A DNA stretch of 25,870 nt from JALOAT01 sp041677345 (GTDB lineage Bacteria; Pseudomonadota; Gammaproteobacteria; Thiohalomonadales; Thiohalomonadaceae): assembly GCA_041677345.1 (NCBI GenBank), contig JBAYQE010000034.1:1-25870 (forward strand), read 5' to 3'. Shown piece after piece: positions 14,798-22,841 of the stretch; position 1 is the first letter of the stretch; every line of letters starts with the position of its first letter. The notes beneath the pieces are model-generated. The model did not search any database and was not told where the DNA came from. It worked only from the letters and a program-made list of their open reading frames with translations. The translations under genes and the position numbers were made by a program.

Positions 14798-16870
14798 TCA
14801 GACATGGGCATAGCGCTGGTCGTCGCCGACCCAACGCGCCACCAGGGGCGGGACGTGGGAGGGGAAGTCGCGCAGAAGCTGGGCGGCGACCTCGGCGACG
14901 CGGGGCAGCAGGTCTTCGTCGCGTTCCAGGTCGGCGATGCGCATCTGTTGCAGGCCGGTCTGGCGGGTGCCGAGCAGTTCGCCGGGGCCGCGGATCTCGA
15001 GGTCCTTGCGGGCAATGACGAAGCCGTCGTTGGTCTCGCGCATCACCGCCAGGCGTTCGCGCGCGGTCTCCGAGAGCGGGCCGTGGTACATGAGCACGCA
15101 GGCGGACTTCGCCGCGCCGCGGCCCACCCGCCCGCGCAACTGGTGCAACTGGGCGAGGCCCAGGCGCTCGGCGTTCTCGATGACCATGAGACTGGCGTTA
15201 GGCACGTCCACGCCTACCTCGATGACCGTAGTGGCCACCAGCAGGTCCAGTTCGCCCGCCTTGAAGGCGCTCATCACGGCCTCTTTCTCGTCGGGCTTGA
15301 GGCGGCCGTGCACCAGCCCCACGCGCAGCGTGGGCAGGGCCTCGCGCAACAACACGGCACTGTCCTCCGCGGCCTGGGCCTGCAGCACGTCCGATTCCTC
15401 GATGAGGGTGCACACCCAGTAGGCCTGCCTGCCTTCGGTGCAGGCGGAATACACCCGCTGCACCACCGCCTCGCGGCGGTTGTCGGGGACCACCACAGTC
15501 TCCACCGGCGTGCGGCCCGGGGGCAGTTCGTCGATCACCGACAGGTCCAGGTCTGCGTAGGCGGTCTGGGCCAGGGTGCGCGGGATGGGGGTGGCGGTCA
15601 TGATGAGCTGGTGGGCGTGGCGGCCGGCCTTGGCCCCTTTCTCCTTCAGCGCCAGGCGCTGGTGCACACCGAAGCGGTGCTGTTCGTCCACCACGACGAG
15701 GCCGAGGCCAGCGAACTCCACGTCCTCCTGGAACAGGGCGTGGGTGCCCACAGCCACCTGCGCCGCGCCCGCGGCTACCGCCTCGACGGCCGCGCGCCGC
15801 GCCTTGCCCTTCTGCCGGCCGGACAGCCACACGACGTTGACACCGAGAGGCGTCAGCCAGCGGGCGAAGTTGCGGTAGTGCTGTTCCGCCAGGATCTCGG
15901 TGGGCGCCATCACCGCGGCCTGGTAGCCCGACTCCACCGCCATGAGCACGGCCAGCGCCGCCACCACGGTCTTGCCCGAACCCACGTCGCCCTGCACCAG
16001 GCGCTGCATGGGTGCCGCGCCACGCAGGTCCGCGGCGATTTCCTTCATCACGCGCCGCTGCGCGCCCGTGAGCTCGAAGGGCAGCGCATCGAGGAATGCC
16101 CTGGTGAGTTTTCCCGTGGGCTTGAGCGGATGGGCCGCCTCGCAGCGGGTGAGCTCGCGCAACCGGCGCAGACTCAGGTGATGAGCCAGCAGTTCCTCGA
16201 AGGCGAGCCGGCGCTGGGCGGGATGACGGCCTTCCGACAGTGCGGAGAGCGCCACGTCCGGCGGCGGGCGGTGCAACAACTGCAAGGCGTCTTCGAGGGC
16301 GGGAAAGACCAGTTCCTCGCGCAATGGGGCGGGCAGCCAGTCGGGCAGTGCATGGCTATCGAGTCTCGCCAGGGCGGCATCGATGGCGCGGCGCAACGAC
16401 GGCTGTTGCAGGCCCTCGGTGGCCGGATAGATGGGGGTGAGGTGTTCCTCCACCGGCGCGTCCTCGCCCACGCGCCGGTATTCGGGGTGCACCATCTCCA
16501 GGGTGGTCGCCCCGGTGCGCACCTCGCCGAAACAGCGCAGCCGCGTGCCGCGCGCGAGTGCCGCCTGTTGTGCCGCGGTGAAATGGAAAAAGCGCAGCGT
16601 CAGGCTGCCGGTGCCGTCGGCGATGCGCGTGAGCAACATGCGCCGCCGCCCGAACTTGATCTCCGTGTGCAACACCTCCCCCTCCACCACCGCCTGGTCG
16701 CCCGGCCGCAGCGCGCCCATGGGCACCACGCGCGTGCGGTCCTGGTAACGCATGGGCAGGTGAAACAGCAGGTCCTGCATCGTGCGCAGCCCCAGCCGCG
16801 CAAAGCGCTCGGCCTGGCTCGGGCCGATGCCTTTGATGGCGGTGACGGGCAGGGTGTCGAGGGAGGTCAT
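14798..16870 (-). CDS. recG: ATP-dependent DNA helicase RecG
   Basis: A 690-residue branch-migration helicase that reverses stalled forks and processes Holliday junctions and R-loops. An N-terminal wedge/OB region comes first, with the helix-hairpin-helix-like AIKGIGPSQAERF at about 11-23. Walker A GDVGSGKT follows near residue 290, then the DEQH box, TATPIPRTLA, and the C-terminal motifs IEVGVDVPNA and QLRGRVGRG. The length matches the family. The ATG at 16870 begins the standard N-terminus but has no clear ribosome site; the sequence upstream is a T/C-rich flank of a nested palindrome. It lies in the same direction as ridA and spoT upstream and ubiC downstream, each gap holding one palindrome. 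Confidence 0.97.
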   Translation of the reverse strand: MTSLDTLPVTAIKGIGPSQAERFARLGLRTMQDLLFHLPMRYQDRTRVVPMGALRPGDQAVVEGEVLHTEIKFGRRRMLLTRIADGTGSLTLRFFHFTAAQQAALARGTRLRCFGEVRTGATTLEMVHPEYRRVGEDAPVEEHLTPIYPATEGLQQPSLRRAIDAALARLDSHALPDWLPAPLREELVFPALEDALQLLHRPPPDVALSALSEGRHPAQRRLAFEELLAHHLSLRRLRELTRCEAAHPLKPTGKLTRAFLDALPFELTGAQRRVMKEIAADLRGAAPMQRLVQGDVGSGKTVVAALAVLMAVESGYQAAVMAPTEILAEQHYRNFARWLTPLGVNVVWLSGRQKGKARRAAVEAVAAGAAQVAVGTHALFQEDVEFAGLGLVVVDEQHRFGVHQRLALKEKGAKAGRHAHQLIMTATPIPRTLAQTAYADLDLSVIDELPPGRTPVETVVVPDNRREAVVQRVYSACTEGRQAYWVCTLIEESDVLQAQAAEDSAVLLREALPTLRVGLVHGRLKPDEKEAVMSAFKAGELDLLVATTVIEVGVDVPNASLMVIENAERLGLAQLHQLRGRVGRGAAKSACVLMYHGPLSETARERLAVMRETNDGFVIARKDLEIRGPGELLGTRQTGLQQMRIADLERDEDLLPRVAEVAAQLLRDFPSHVPPLVARWVGDDQRYAHV

Positions 16871-16879
16871 AGCCGGCGG

Positions 16880-17090
16880 GTGAAGAAAAAAGCTTTAAAC
16901 ACGGGGGACACGGGGAACACGGGGTGAAGACGAACTCGTATTGCGTTCATGTGGGAGCGAGCGTCTGCTCGCGACAAGCTCACGCCCGTCGGGCCGAGCA
17001 GCGCAAGCAGAAGCTCGCTCCCGCACACGCCTGAGATCTTCTTCCCCGTGTTCCCCGTGTCCCCCGTGGTTCAGGCTTTTTCTTCTTTTC
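16880..17090. repeat. Nested palindrome, copy 2 (recG-ridA gap)
   Basis: The outer arms are 16897-16924 (ACACGGGGGACACGGGGAAC then ACGGGG) and 17044-17071, its near-perfect complement. They are flanked by GCTTT/AAAGC and T-rich tracts on both sides. The inner pair consists of REP-like elements at 16951-16979 (GTGGGAGCGAGCGTCTGCTC) and 17001-17026. T-tracts after the stem on both strands make it a plausible bidirectional terminator. Confidence 0.87.
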
Positions 17091-17103
17091 TCACGTCACT
17101 CGT

Positions 17104-17487
17104 TCAACCCAACACCATCACCGCGTCCATTTCCACGGCGGCGCCCTTGGGCAGGGCGGCGACGCCGATGGCGGCGCGGGCGGGATAGGGCTGCTGGAAG
17201 TAGTCGGCCATGACTTGGTTCACCAGGGGGAAGTTCGCCAGGTCGGTGAGGAACACGTTGAGCTTGGCCACGTCGGCCAGCGAGCCGCCGGCGGCCTCGG
17301 CCACGGCCTTGAGGTTGTCGAACACACGGCGCACCTGCGCCTCCATGTCGCCCTGCACCATCTCCATGGTCTCCGGCACCAGCGGGATCTGGCCGGACAG
17401 GTACACGGTGTCGCCGATCTTCACGGCCTGGGAATAGGTGCCGATGGCCTGGGGGGCCTTGTCGGTATGGATGATCTCACGCTTCAC
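17104..17487 (-). CDS. ridA: RidA family reactive intermediate (enamine/imine) deaminase
   Basis: A 127-residue YjgF/YER057c/UK114 protein. It hydrolyses reactive 2-aminoacrylate and related imines formed by PLP enzymes such as threonine dehydratase; family members are trimers. Arg104 (YPARAAIGVAALP) and Glu119 match the active-site Arg and Glu. The reading frame is open further upstream, but the GTG at 17487 is preceded by AAGGAG at ideal spacing and gives the normal N-terminus and length. An upstream start would run into the nested palindrome. It lies between spoT and recG, a common gammaproteobacterial order. Confidence 0.93.
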   Translation of the reverse strand: MKREIIHTDKAPQAIGTYSQAVKIGDTVYLSGQIPLVPETMEMVQGDMEAQVRRVFDNLKAVAEAAGGSLADVAKLNVFLTDLANFPLVNQVMADYFQQPYPARAAIGVAALPKGAAVEMDAVMVLG

Positions 17488-17540
17488 GCCCGCTCCTTCA
17501 TTCGCGTCAAAACCGCAAGGATAGGGAGCGTGGGCGGCAG

Positions 17541-17776
17541 CGGCAACAAGAAGAATTAACACGGGGGACACGGGGGTGAAGCCGGCGTAGGTCACGTTGC
17601 GAAGCTACGTGACATGTTTGCAGCCCCGCCTTCCGCTCGAAATCCGGGCCGGTGGACACCGCCTGCGAGCAGAAGCTCGCTCCCACTGGATTGCACCCGC
17701 GCCTGTCACGTAGCCGCTACGCGCCAACGTGACCTACATGGATCTTCCCCCGTGTCCCCCGTGGTTAACGCTTTTT
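17541..17776. repeat. Nested palindrome, copy 3, triple-layered (ridA-spoT gap)
   Basis: The outer arms are TTAACACGGGGGACACGGGG (17556-17575) and CCCCGTGTCCCCCGTGGTTA (17748-17767), nearly exact complements. A second inverted pair lies inside: GTAGGTCACGTTGCGAAGC onward (17588-17614) against 17704-17737 (TGTCACGTAG to ACGTGACCTAC). A single REP-like half element (17663-17686, ending GAAGCTCGCTCCCAC) sits near the centre. Confidence 0.85.
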
Positions 17777-17780
17777 CCCC

Positions 17781-19883
17781 TCACCCGCGCGCGCGGCTGA
17801 TGCGCAGGACGTCTTCCAGGGCGCGCACGTGGCGCATGATGCGGGCGAGGTGGACACGGTTTTTCACTGCGATGGTGAGGTTGATGGCGGTATGCAGGCC
17901 GTCACGTTCTTCCAGAGAGACGTTGTCGATGTTGGCGCCGGCGTCGGCCACCACCGCGGCCACTTCGGCGAGTACGCCGCGCTTGTTGTTCACCTCCACG
18001 CGGATGTCCACGGGGAAGTCCCCCTGGATCTCCTGCTCCCACTGCACGTCGATCCATTTCTCCGGAAACTTGCGGAATTCGGAGACGTTGCGACAGGCCT
18101 GGGTGTGGATCACGATGCCGCGCCCGGCCGACAGAAAGCCGCGGATGCTGTCGCCCGGAATAGGCCGGCAACACTTGGCGAAGTTCACCACCGACCCCTC
18201 CGTGCCTTTGATGTACAGCGGCTTGGCCGCGGCCGCGGTGGGCGTGGAGTCGCGCTGCAGCGCGCTCGCCACCAGGCTGGCCATGCGGTTACCGAAACCG
18301 ATGTCTTCCAGCAGGTCTTCAAGGGTATTGCGCTTGTACTCGGCAATGAGCGCGTCGACGCGTTCCTGCGGCACCTTGTCCAGTGACAACCCGTAATTGG
18401 AGAGGGCCTTGTTGAGCATGCGCCGGCCCAAGGTCACGGATTCGTCGCGGCGCAGGTTCTTGAGGTGGGCACGGATATTGGCGCGCGCCTTGCCCGTCAC
18501 CACGAAGTTCAACCAGGCCGGGTTGGGCCGGGCACCCGGCGCGGTGATGATCTCCACCTTCTGGCCGTTCTCGATGCGGGTGTTGAGCGGCACCAGGCGC
18601 TGGTCCACCTTGCCGGCCACGCAGGCGTTGCCGAGGTCCGAGTGCACGGCGTAGGCATAGTCCACCACCGTGGCGCCGCGCGGCAGCTCCATGATCTCGC
18701 CCTTGGGCGTGAACACGTAGACCTCGTCGGGAAACAGGTCTACCTTGACGTTCTCGAGGAATTCCAGGGAATCGCCGGCGCTCTTCTGCATTTCCAGCAG
18801 GTCGCGCAGCCATTCGCGGGCACGGGCCTGGGCGATGCTGGCGCCACCCGCGTCGCCGTTCTTGTAGAGCCAGTGCGCGGCGATGCCCGCCTCGGCCACC
18901 TTGTCCATGCCCTCGCTGCGGATCTGCACCTCGATGGGAAAGCCGTAAGGGCTGACCAGGGCGCTGTGCAGTGACTGATAGCCGTTGGCCTTGGGAATGG
19001 CGATGTAGTCCTTGAAGCGGCCGGGCACGGGTTTGTAGAGATTGTGCATGACGCCCAGCACGCGGTAGCAGGTGTCCACCTTGTCCACCATGATACGGAA
19101 GGCGAACACGTCCATGACCTCGGAGAAGGACAACCCCTTGGTCTTCATCTTCTTGTAGATGCTGTAGAGATGTTTTTCGCGGCCGATGACACGGCCCTCG
19201 ATGCCTTCCTGCTGCAGGCGCGCCTGGATGGCCATCTGCAGTTTTTCCACCAGTTCCTTGCGATTGCCGCGCGACTTGCGTACCGCCTCGGCCACTACGC
19301 GGTAGCGCATGGGGTGATACGCGGCGAAGCCCAGGTCTTCCAGCTCGATGCGCAGGCCGTTCATGCCCAGGCGGTTGGCGATGGGGGCGTAGATCTCGAG
19401 CGTCTCGCGCGCGATGCGGCGCTTCTTGTCGGGGCGCATCACGCCCAGGGTGCGCATGTTGTGCAGCCGGTCCGCGAGCTTGATGAGGATGATGCGGATG
19501 TCCTGCACCATGGCCAGCATCATCTTGCGGAAGTTCTCCGCGTGGGCCTCTGCCTTCGACTCGAACTCGATGTGGGTAAGCTTGCTGACCCCGTCCACCA
19601 GTTCGGCCACTTCCTGGCCGAACTCGGCGATGAGTTGCTCCTTGCCGATGGGCGTGTCTTCGATGACGTCGTGCAGGATGGCCGCCATGAGGCTGCGGTG
19701 ATCCACACGCATCTCGGCGAGGATGCGGGCGACGGCGAGGGGATGGTAGATGTACGGCTCGCCGCTCAGGCGGTGCTGACCGTCGTGGGCCTCGGCGCCG
19801 AACAGATAGGCCCGGTAGACCTCGGCGACCTGCTCCTGCTCCAGGTAGGTTTCGAGCAGGGCACAGAGATCACTGATGTAGAC
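17781..19883 (-). CDS. spoT: Bifunctional (p)ppGpp synthetase/hydrolase SpoT
   Basis: A RelA/SpoT enzyme of about 700 residues, as long as E. coli SpoT, making and degrading the stringent-response alarmone. The order is an HD hydrolase (metal ligands His47 in YHPLAVA, His71-Asp72 in LHDVIEDT), a synthetase (KDYIAIPKANGYQSLH at about 291-306), TGS (from about 388), a zinc-finger-like CCRPIPGD region and a C-terminal ACT domain. The start is unusual. The first ATG in frame is at 19712, which would remove His47 and the first helices. Family-like sequence (YISDLCALLETYLEQEQ) continues upstream to 19883 without any ATG, GTG or TTG. A GGGGAGGGG ribosome site lies at about 19885-19893, so a near-cognate codon (GTC 19883 or ATC 19877) or a CTG may start translation. 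It lies 47 bases after rpoZ, in the same operon. Confidence 0.95.
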   Translation of the reverse strand, partial: VYISDLCALLETYLEQEQVAEVYRAYLFGAEAHDGQHRLSGEPYIYHPLAVARILAEMRVDHRSLMAAILHDVIEDTPIGKEQLIAEFGQEVAELVDGVSKLTHIEFESKAEAHAENFRKMMLAMVQDIRIILIKLADRLHNMRTLGVMRPDKKRRIARETLEIYAPIANRLGMNGLRIELEDLGFAAYHPMRYRVVAEAVRKSRGNRKELVEKLQMAIQARLQQEGIEGRVIGREKHLYSIYKKMKTKGLSFSEVMDVFAFRIMVDKVDTCYRVLGVMHNLYKPVPGRFKDYIAIPKANGYQSLHSALVSPYGFPIEVQIRSEGMDKVAEAGIAAHWLYKNGDAGGASIAQARAREWLRDLLEMQKSAGDSLEFLENVKVDLFPDEVYVFTPKGEIMELPRGATVVDYAYAVHSDLGNACVAGKVDQRLVPLNTRIENGQKVEIITAPGARPNPAWLNFVVTGKARANIRAHLKNLRRDESVTLGRRMLNKALSNYGLSLDKVPQERVDALIAEYKRNTLEDLLEDIGFGNRMASLVASALQRDSTPTAAAAKPLYIKGTEGSVVNFAKCCRPIPGDSIRGFLSAGRGIVIHTQACRNVSEFRKFPEKWIDVQWEQEIQGDFPVDIRVEVNNKRGVLAEVAAVVADAGANIDNVSLEERDGLHTAINLTIAVKNRVHLARIMRHVRALEDVLRISRARG

Positions 19884-19930
19884 GCCCCTCCCCTGCAGTG
19901 GGGAAGGGCCGGATTTTTGGGGAAGGCTGC

Positions 19931-20203
19931 TCAGAGGTCGTCCTGCGGCAATTGGGTCGGGGTCTCGACGACCTCCTCCTCCGGCTCTTCCTCGACGGGA
20001 GTGACGGGCTCGAGCAGGATATCCCGGGTCACCAGTCCCTGGGCCACTTCACGCAGCGCCACCACGGTGGGCTTGTCGTTTTCCCAGGGCACTTGCGGAT
20101 CGCGGCCGCCCTCGATCTGGCGTGCGCGCTTGGTGGCGACCAGCACCAGTTGGAAGCGGTTGTCCACGTTCTTCAGGCAGTCTTCGACGGTAATGCGGGC
20201 CAT
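19931..20203 (-). CDS. rpoZ: DNA-directed RNA polymerase omega subunit
   Basis: A 90-residue omega subunit, beginning MARITVEDCL and containing NRFQLVLVATKRARQI (residues 16-31), the conserved core that clamps the beta-prime tail and forms part of ppGpp site 1. The C-terminal third is acidic and proline-rich (EEEPEEEVVETPTQ), as is common. The start at 20203 has only a weak GGA. It sits between gmk and spoT, 56 bases after the gmk stop, so the ppGpp target and the ppGpp enzyme are coexpressed. Confidence 0.96.
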   Translation of the reverse strand: MARITVEDCLKNVDNRFQLVLVATKRARQIEGGRDPQVPWENDKPTVVALREVAQGLVTRDILLEPVTPVEEEPEEEVVETPTQLPQDDL

Positions 20204-20259
20204 GGCGTTCCGGTGTGTTCTGTCAGGACAATGTGAGATTGTAATTCATGGGCCGCCGT

Positions 20260-20898
20260 TCAGGCCAGCAGCGCGCCCAGCAGCGTGCTGTGGCGCACGG
20301 CCTGGACATCACGCCGCAGGCGGTGCGCAAGGAACACGGCCCGGAGTTCCGCCAGGGCATCGTTGAAGCGGTCGTTGACGATCAGGTAGTCGTATTCCGA
20401 CCAGTGCTGCATCTCGCTCACCGCGTCGCGCATGCGCCGGGCGATGACCTCGTCGCTGTCCTGGCCGCGCCCGCGCAGCCTCTCCTCCAGGGCCGGGCGG
20501 CTCGGTGGCAGGATAAAGATGCTGCGGCACCCGGGCATGGCCGCGCGCACCTGGCGGGCACCCTGCCAGTCGATCTCCAGGATCACGTCCAGGCCGGCGG
20601 TGAGCTGGTCCTGGATGGCGGCGCGAGCGGTACCGTAGTAGTTGTCGAAGACCTTCGCGTGCTCCAGGAAACCACCCTCGGCAATCATGACCTCGAAGCG
20701 CTCTACCGCCACGAAATGGTATTCGCGGCCGTCCTGCTCACCGGGACGCGGCGCGCGGGTGGTGTGGGAAACGGATACCGTGACCCCCTCGAGCGTGTCC
20801 AGCAGGGCCTTGACGAGACTGGTCTTGCCGGCGCCCGACGGCGCCGAGATGACATAGAGCGTGCCGCGCGCGGCGGCCTGGGCGGATTTGGCGGTCAT
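20260..20898 (-). CDS. gmk: Guanylate kinase
   Basis: A 212-residue enzyme phosphorylating GMP/dGMP to GDP/dGDP, a precursor step for GTP and ppGpp. The P-loop is SAPSGAGKTSL (18-28), and the GMP-binding block SHTTRAPRPGEQDGREYHFV begins near 44. The ATG at 20898 overlaps the yicC stop (ATGA), giving translational coupling. The overlap sets the start; it adds about ten N-terminal residues compared with the shortest homologues. Confidence 0.97.
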   Translation of the reverse strand: MTAKSAQAAARGTLYVISAPSGAGKTSLVKALLDTLEGVTVSVSHTTRAPRPGEQDGREYHFVAVERFEVMIAEGGFLEHAKVFDNYYGTARAAIQDQLTAGLDVILEIDWQGARQVRAAMPGCRSIFILPPSRPALEERLRGRGQDSDEVIARRMRDAVSEMQHWSEYDYLIVNDRFNDALAELRAVFLAHRLRRDVQAVRHSTLLGALLA

Positions 20899-21758
20899 TC
20901 GATGTTCTGTACCTGTTCGCGCATCTGTTCTATCAGCACCTTCAATTCCACTGCGGCGCGGGTAGTCTCTGCATCGGCGGATTTGGAGCCCAGGGTGTTG
21001 GCCTCGCGATTGAGCTCCTGCATGAGGAAGTCCAGACGCCGCCCCACGGGCTGGTCCTGGCGCAGCACGCGGCGCACCTCGGCCACGTGGGTCTCCAGGC
21101 GATCCAGCTCCTCGGCCACGTCGATGCGCTGCGCGAACAGCACCATCTCCTGTTCCAGCCGCTGTGGGTCCAGCTCGGCCTTCACCTCCGCCAAGCGTTC
21201 CCCGAGGCGTTCGCGGAAGCGCGCCTGCACCTCGGGCAGGCGCACACGCACCTGCGGGACCAGCGCGGCGATGGCGTCACAGCGCTGGTCGACGAGTTCC
21301 GCCAGCTTGGCGCCCTCACGGGCGCGGGCCTCGTTGAGTTCGCCCAAGGCGCGATCCAACAGCGCCAAGGTGTCTGCGTGCAGCCGCTCCAGATCCGGTG
21401 CGGGGGCCTGCAGCACACCGGGCCAGCGCAGGATATCCAGGGAATTCACCGGGGCGGCATCGTAGACCAGGGCGTCCACTTCGCGGCTCAGCTGTGACAG
21501 GGTGGAGGCCAGGGCATGATTCAGGGTGAGCTGGTCCGCAAGCGCCGGGGCCGCAGAGAAACGGATGCTGCAGTCGACCTTGCCACGGGACAGGGCCGCC
21601 CCGATGCGCTCGCGCACCGCACCTTCCAGCACGCGCAGATCGTCCGGCAGCCGCACCGAAACCTCCAGATAACGGTGGTTCACGGAGCGCAGCTCCACGG
21701 CAACGATGCCGTAATCGCCAGGGGATTCCTGTCGGGCGAAGGCGGTCATACTTCTCAA
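20895..21758 (-). CDS. yicC: YicC family endoribonuclease
   Basis: A 287-residue YicC protein, the same length as E. coli YicC, a family with endoribonuclease activity linked to stress and small-RNA turnover. The N-terminus RSMTAFAR, an ELRSVNHRYLE block, and the C-terminal FLMQELNREANTLGSKS with a helical tail are diagnostic. I place the start at the TTG at 21758. CAGGAGGGG lies exactly six bases upstream and the reading then begins with the family-standard M-RSMTAFAR. An ATG at 21791 would add 11 atypical residues and has no ribosome site. It is first in the yicC-gmk-rpoZ-spoT run and divergent from the kinase gene. Confidence 0.93.
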   Translation of the reverse strand: MRSMTAFARQESPGDYGIVAVELRSVNHRYLEVSVRLPDDLRVLEGAVRERIGAALSRGKVDCSIRFSAAPALADQLTLNHALASTLSQLSREVDALVYDAAPVNSLDILRWPGVLQAPAPDLERLHADTLALLDRALGELNEARAREGAKLAELVDQRCDAIAALVPQVRVRLPEVQARFRERLGERLAEVKAELDPQRLEQEMVLFAQRIDVAEELDRLETHVAEVRRVLRQDQPVGRRLDFLMQELNREANTLGSKSADAETTRAAVELKVLIEQMREQVQNIE

Positions 21759-21879
21759 TTCAGTCCCCTCCTGCGCGGAAAAGTTGCTCATGTTAACCGA
21801 ATTCGGGCGCGCCCGGAGGAGCGCCGCCGACCTGTGATAGGCTACGGATGCTCGCCGATCCTATGCCACTGACCACAGG

Positions 21880-22839
21880 ATGACCCACGAAACCAAGGCA
21901 CGCGCACTGGCCGGCGGTGCGCGGGTAGACCGCTACACCATCGAACGCCAGATCGGCGGCGGTGGTTTCAGCCTCGTCTATCTGGCGGCCGACCCCGAGA
22001 CCCATACCCAGGTCATCATCAAGGAATACATGCCCCGTAAGCTCGCCGCCCGCGGAACCGACGGGCGTACGGTGATTACGGTTGGCCAGGACGAAAAATC
22101 CACCGAGCGCTTCGCCCAGGGCAAGCGGATGTTCTTCCAGGAAGCAGCCACCCTGGCCACCCTCAAGCACCCCAACATCGTCAACGTGACCAACTTCTTC
22201 CGGGCCAACGGCACGGTCTACATGGTCTCGGAGTACGAACAGGGCATCAACCTGCAGGAATATATCCGCCGCCACAACGGCAGTCTGAGCGAGAAACTCA
22301 TCCGCATTGTGTTCACGGCCCTGCTCGATGGCCTCAAGTGCATCCACTCGCGCGGCCTGCTGCACTTGGACATCAAGCCCGGCAACATCTATTTGCGCAA
22401 TGGCGGCAAGCCCCTGCTGCTCGACTTCGGCGCGGTACACGAGATGATGCAGAGTCGCCAGGACCAGGCATCGCAGGTCATCACACCCGGCTTTTCACCC
22501 ATTGAGCAGCTCACCCCCGGCGGTTACGTGGGTCCGTGGAGCGATATCTATGCCGTGGGTGCCACCATGCGCGCCTGCATTGAAGGTGTGGCGCCCCCGC
22601 CCTCACCCGAGCGCACCCCCGAGGACACCATGAAGCCCGCGGTGCTGGCGTTTCGCAAGCGCTACTCCGGCGCCCTGCTCCAGGCCGTCGACTGGGCCAT
22701 GGAGGTGGACCCGCTGGCACGACCGCAAAACGTGGATGAGCTGCTCGCCGCCTTGGCAAAAGACATCCCCGAGGACCCGCCGGCACCGGAATCCATGCTC
22801 GAACGCATTGCCAACAGTCTCTCCTGGGGCAGGAACTAG
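21880..22839 (+). CDS. Hanks-type serine/threonine protein kinase
   Basis: A 319-residue soluble kinase with a complete catalytic domain: glycine loop IGGGGFSLVYLA (25-36), Lys48 in VIIKEYMP, catalytic HLDIKPGN (162-169; Asp164, Lys166, Asn169), and DFG at 182-184. Tyr/His replaced by Leu in 'HLD' makes it a non-RD kinase, so activation-loop phosphorylation may not be needed. There is no transmembrane segment or sensor domain; the C-terminal 30 residues are short and uncharacterised. It is followed after 2 bases by a PP2C phosphatase, so kinase and phosphatase are an operon pair. The ATG at 21880 has AGG too close to be ideal. Substrates are unknown. The pair lies between yicC and rph. Confidence 0.93.
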   Translation: MTHETKARALAGGARVDRYTIERQIGGGGFSLVYLAADPETHTQVIIKEYMPRKLAARGTDGRTVITVGQDEKSTERFAQGKRMFFQEAATLATLKHPNIVNVTNFFRANGTVYMVSEYEQGINLQEYIRRHNGSLSEKLIRIVFTALLDGLKCIHSRGLLHLDIKPGNIYLRNGGKPLLLDFGAVHEMMQSRQDQASQVITPGFSPIEQLTPGGYVGPWSDIYAVGATMRACIEGVAPPPSPERTPEDTMKPAVLAFRKRYSGALLQAVDWAMEVDPLARPQNVDELLAALAKDIPEDPPAPESMLERIANSLSWGRN

Positions 22840-22841
22840 GC

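Noticed and set aside
14513..16927. A very long open frame (804 codons) on the plus strand
   Set aside because: It is antisense to recG in a GC-rich genome. Its translation is rich in His, Gly, Arg and Ala without domains, while the minus strand shows every RecG motif.
19044..20366. A 440-codon plus-strand open frame
   Set aside because: It is antisense to spoT and rpoZ; codon-bias artefact.
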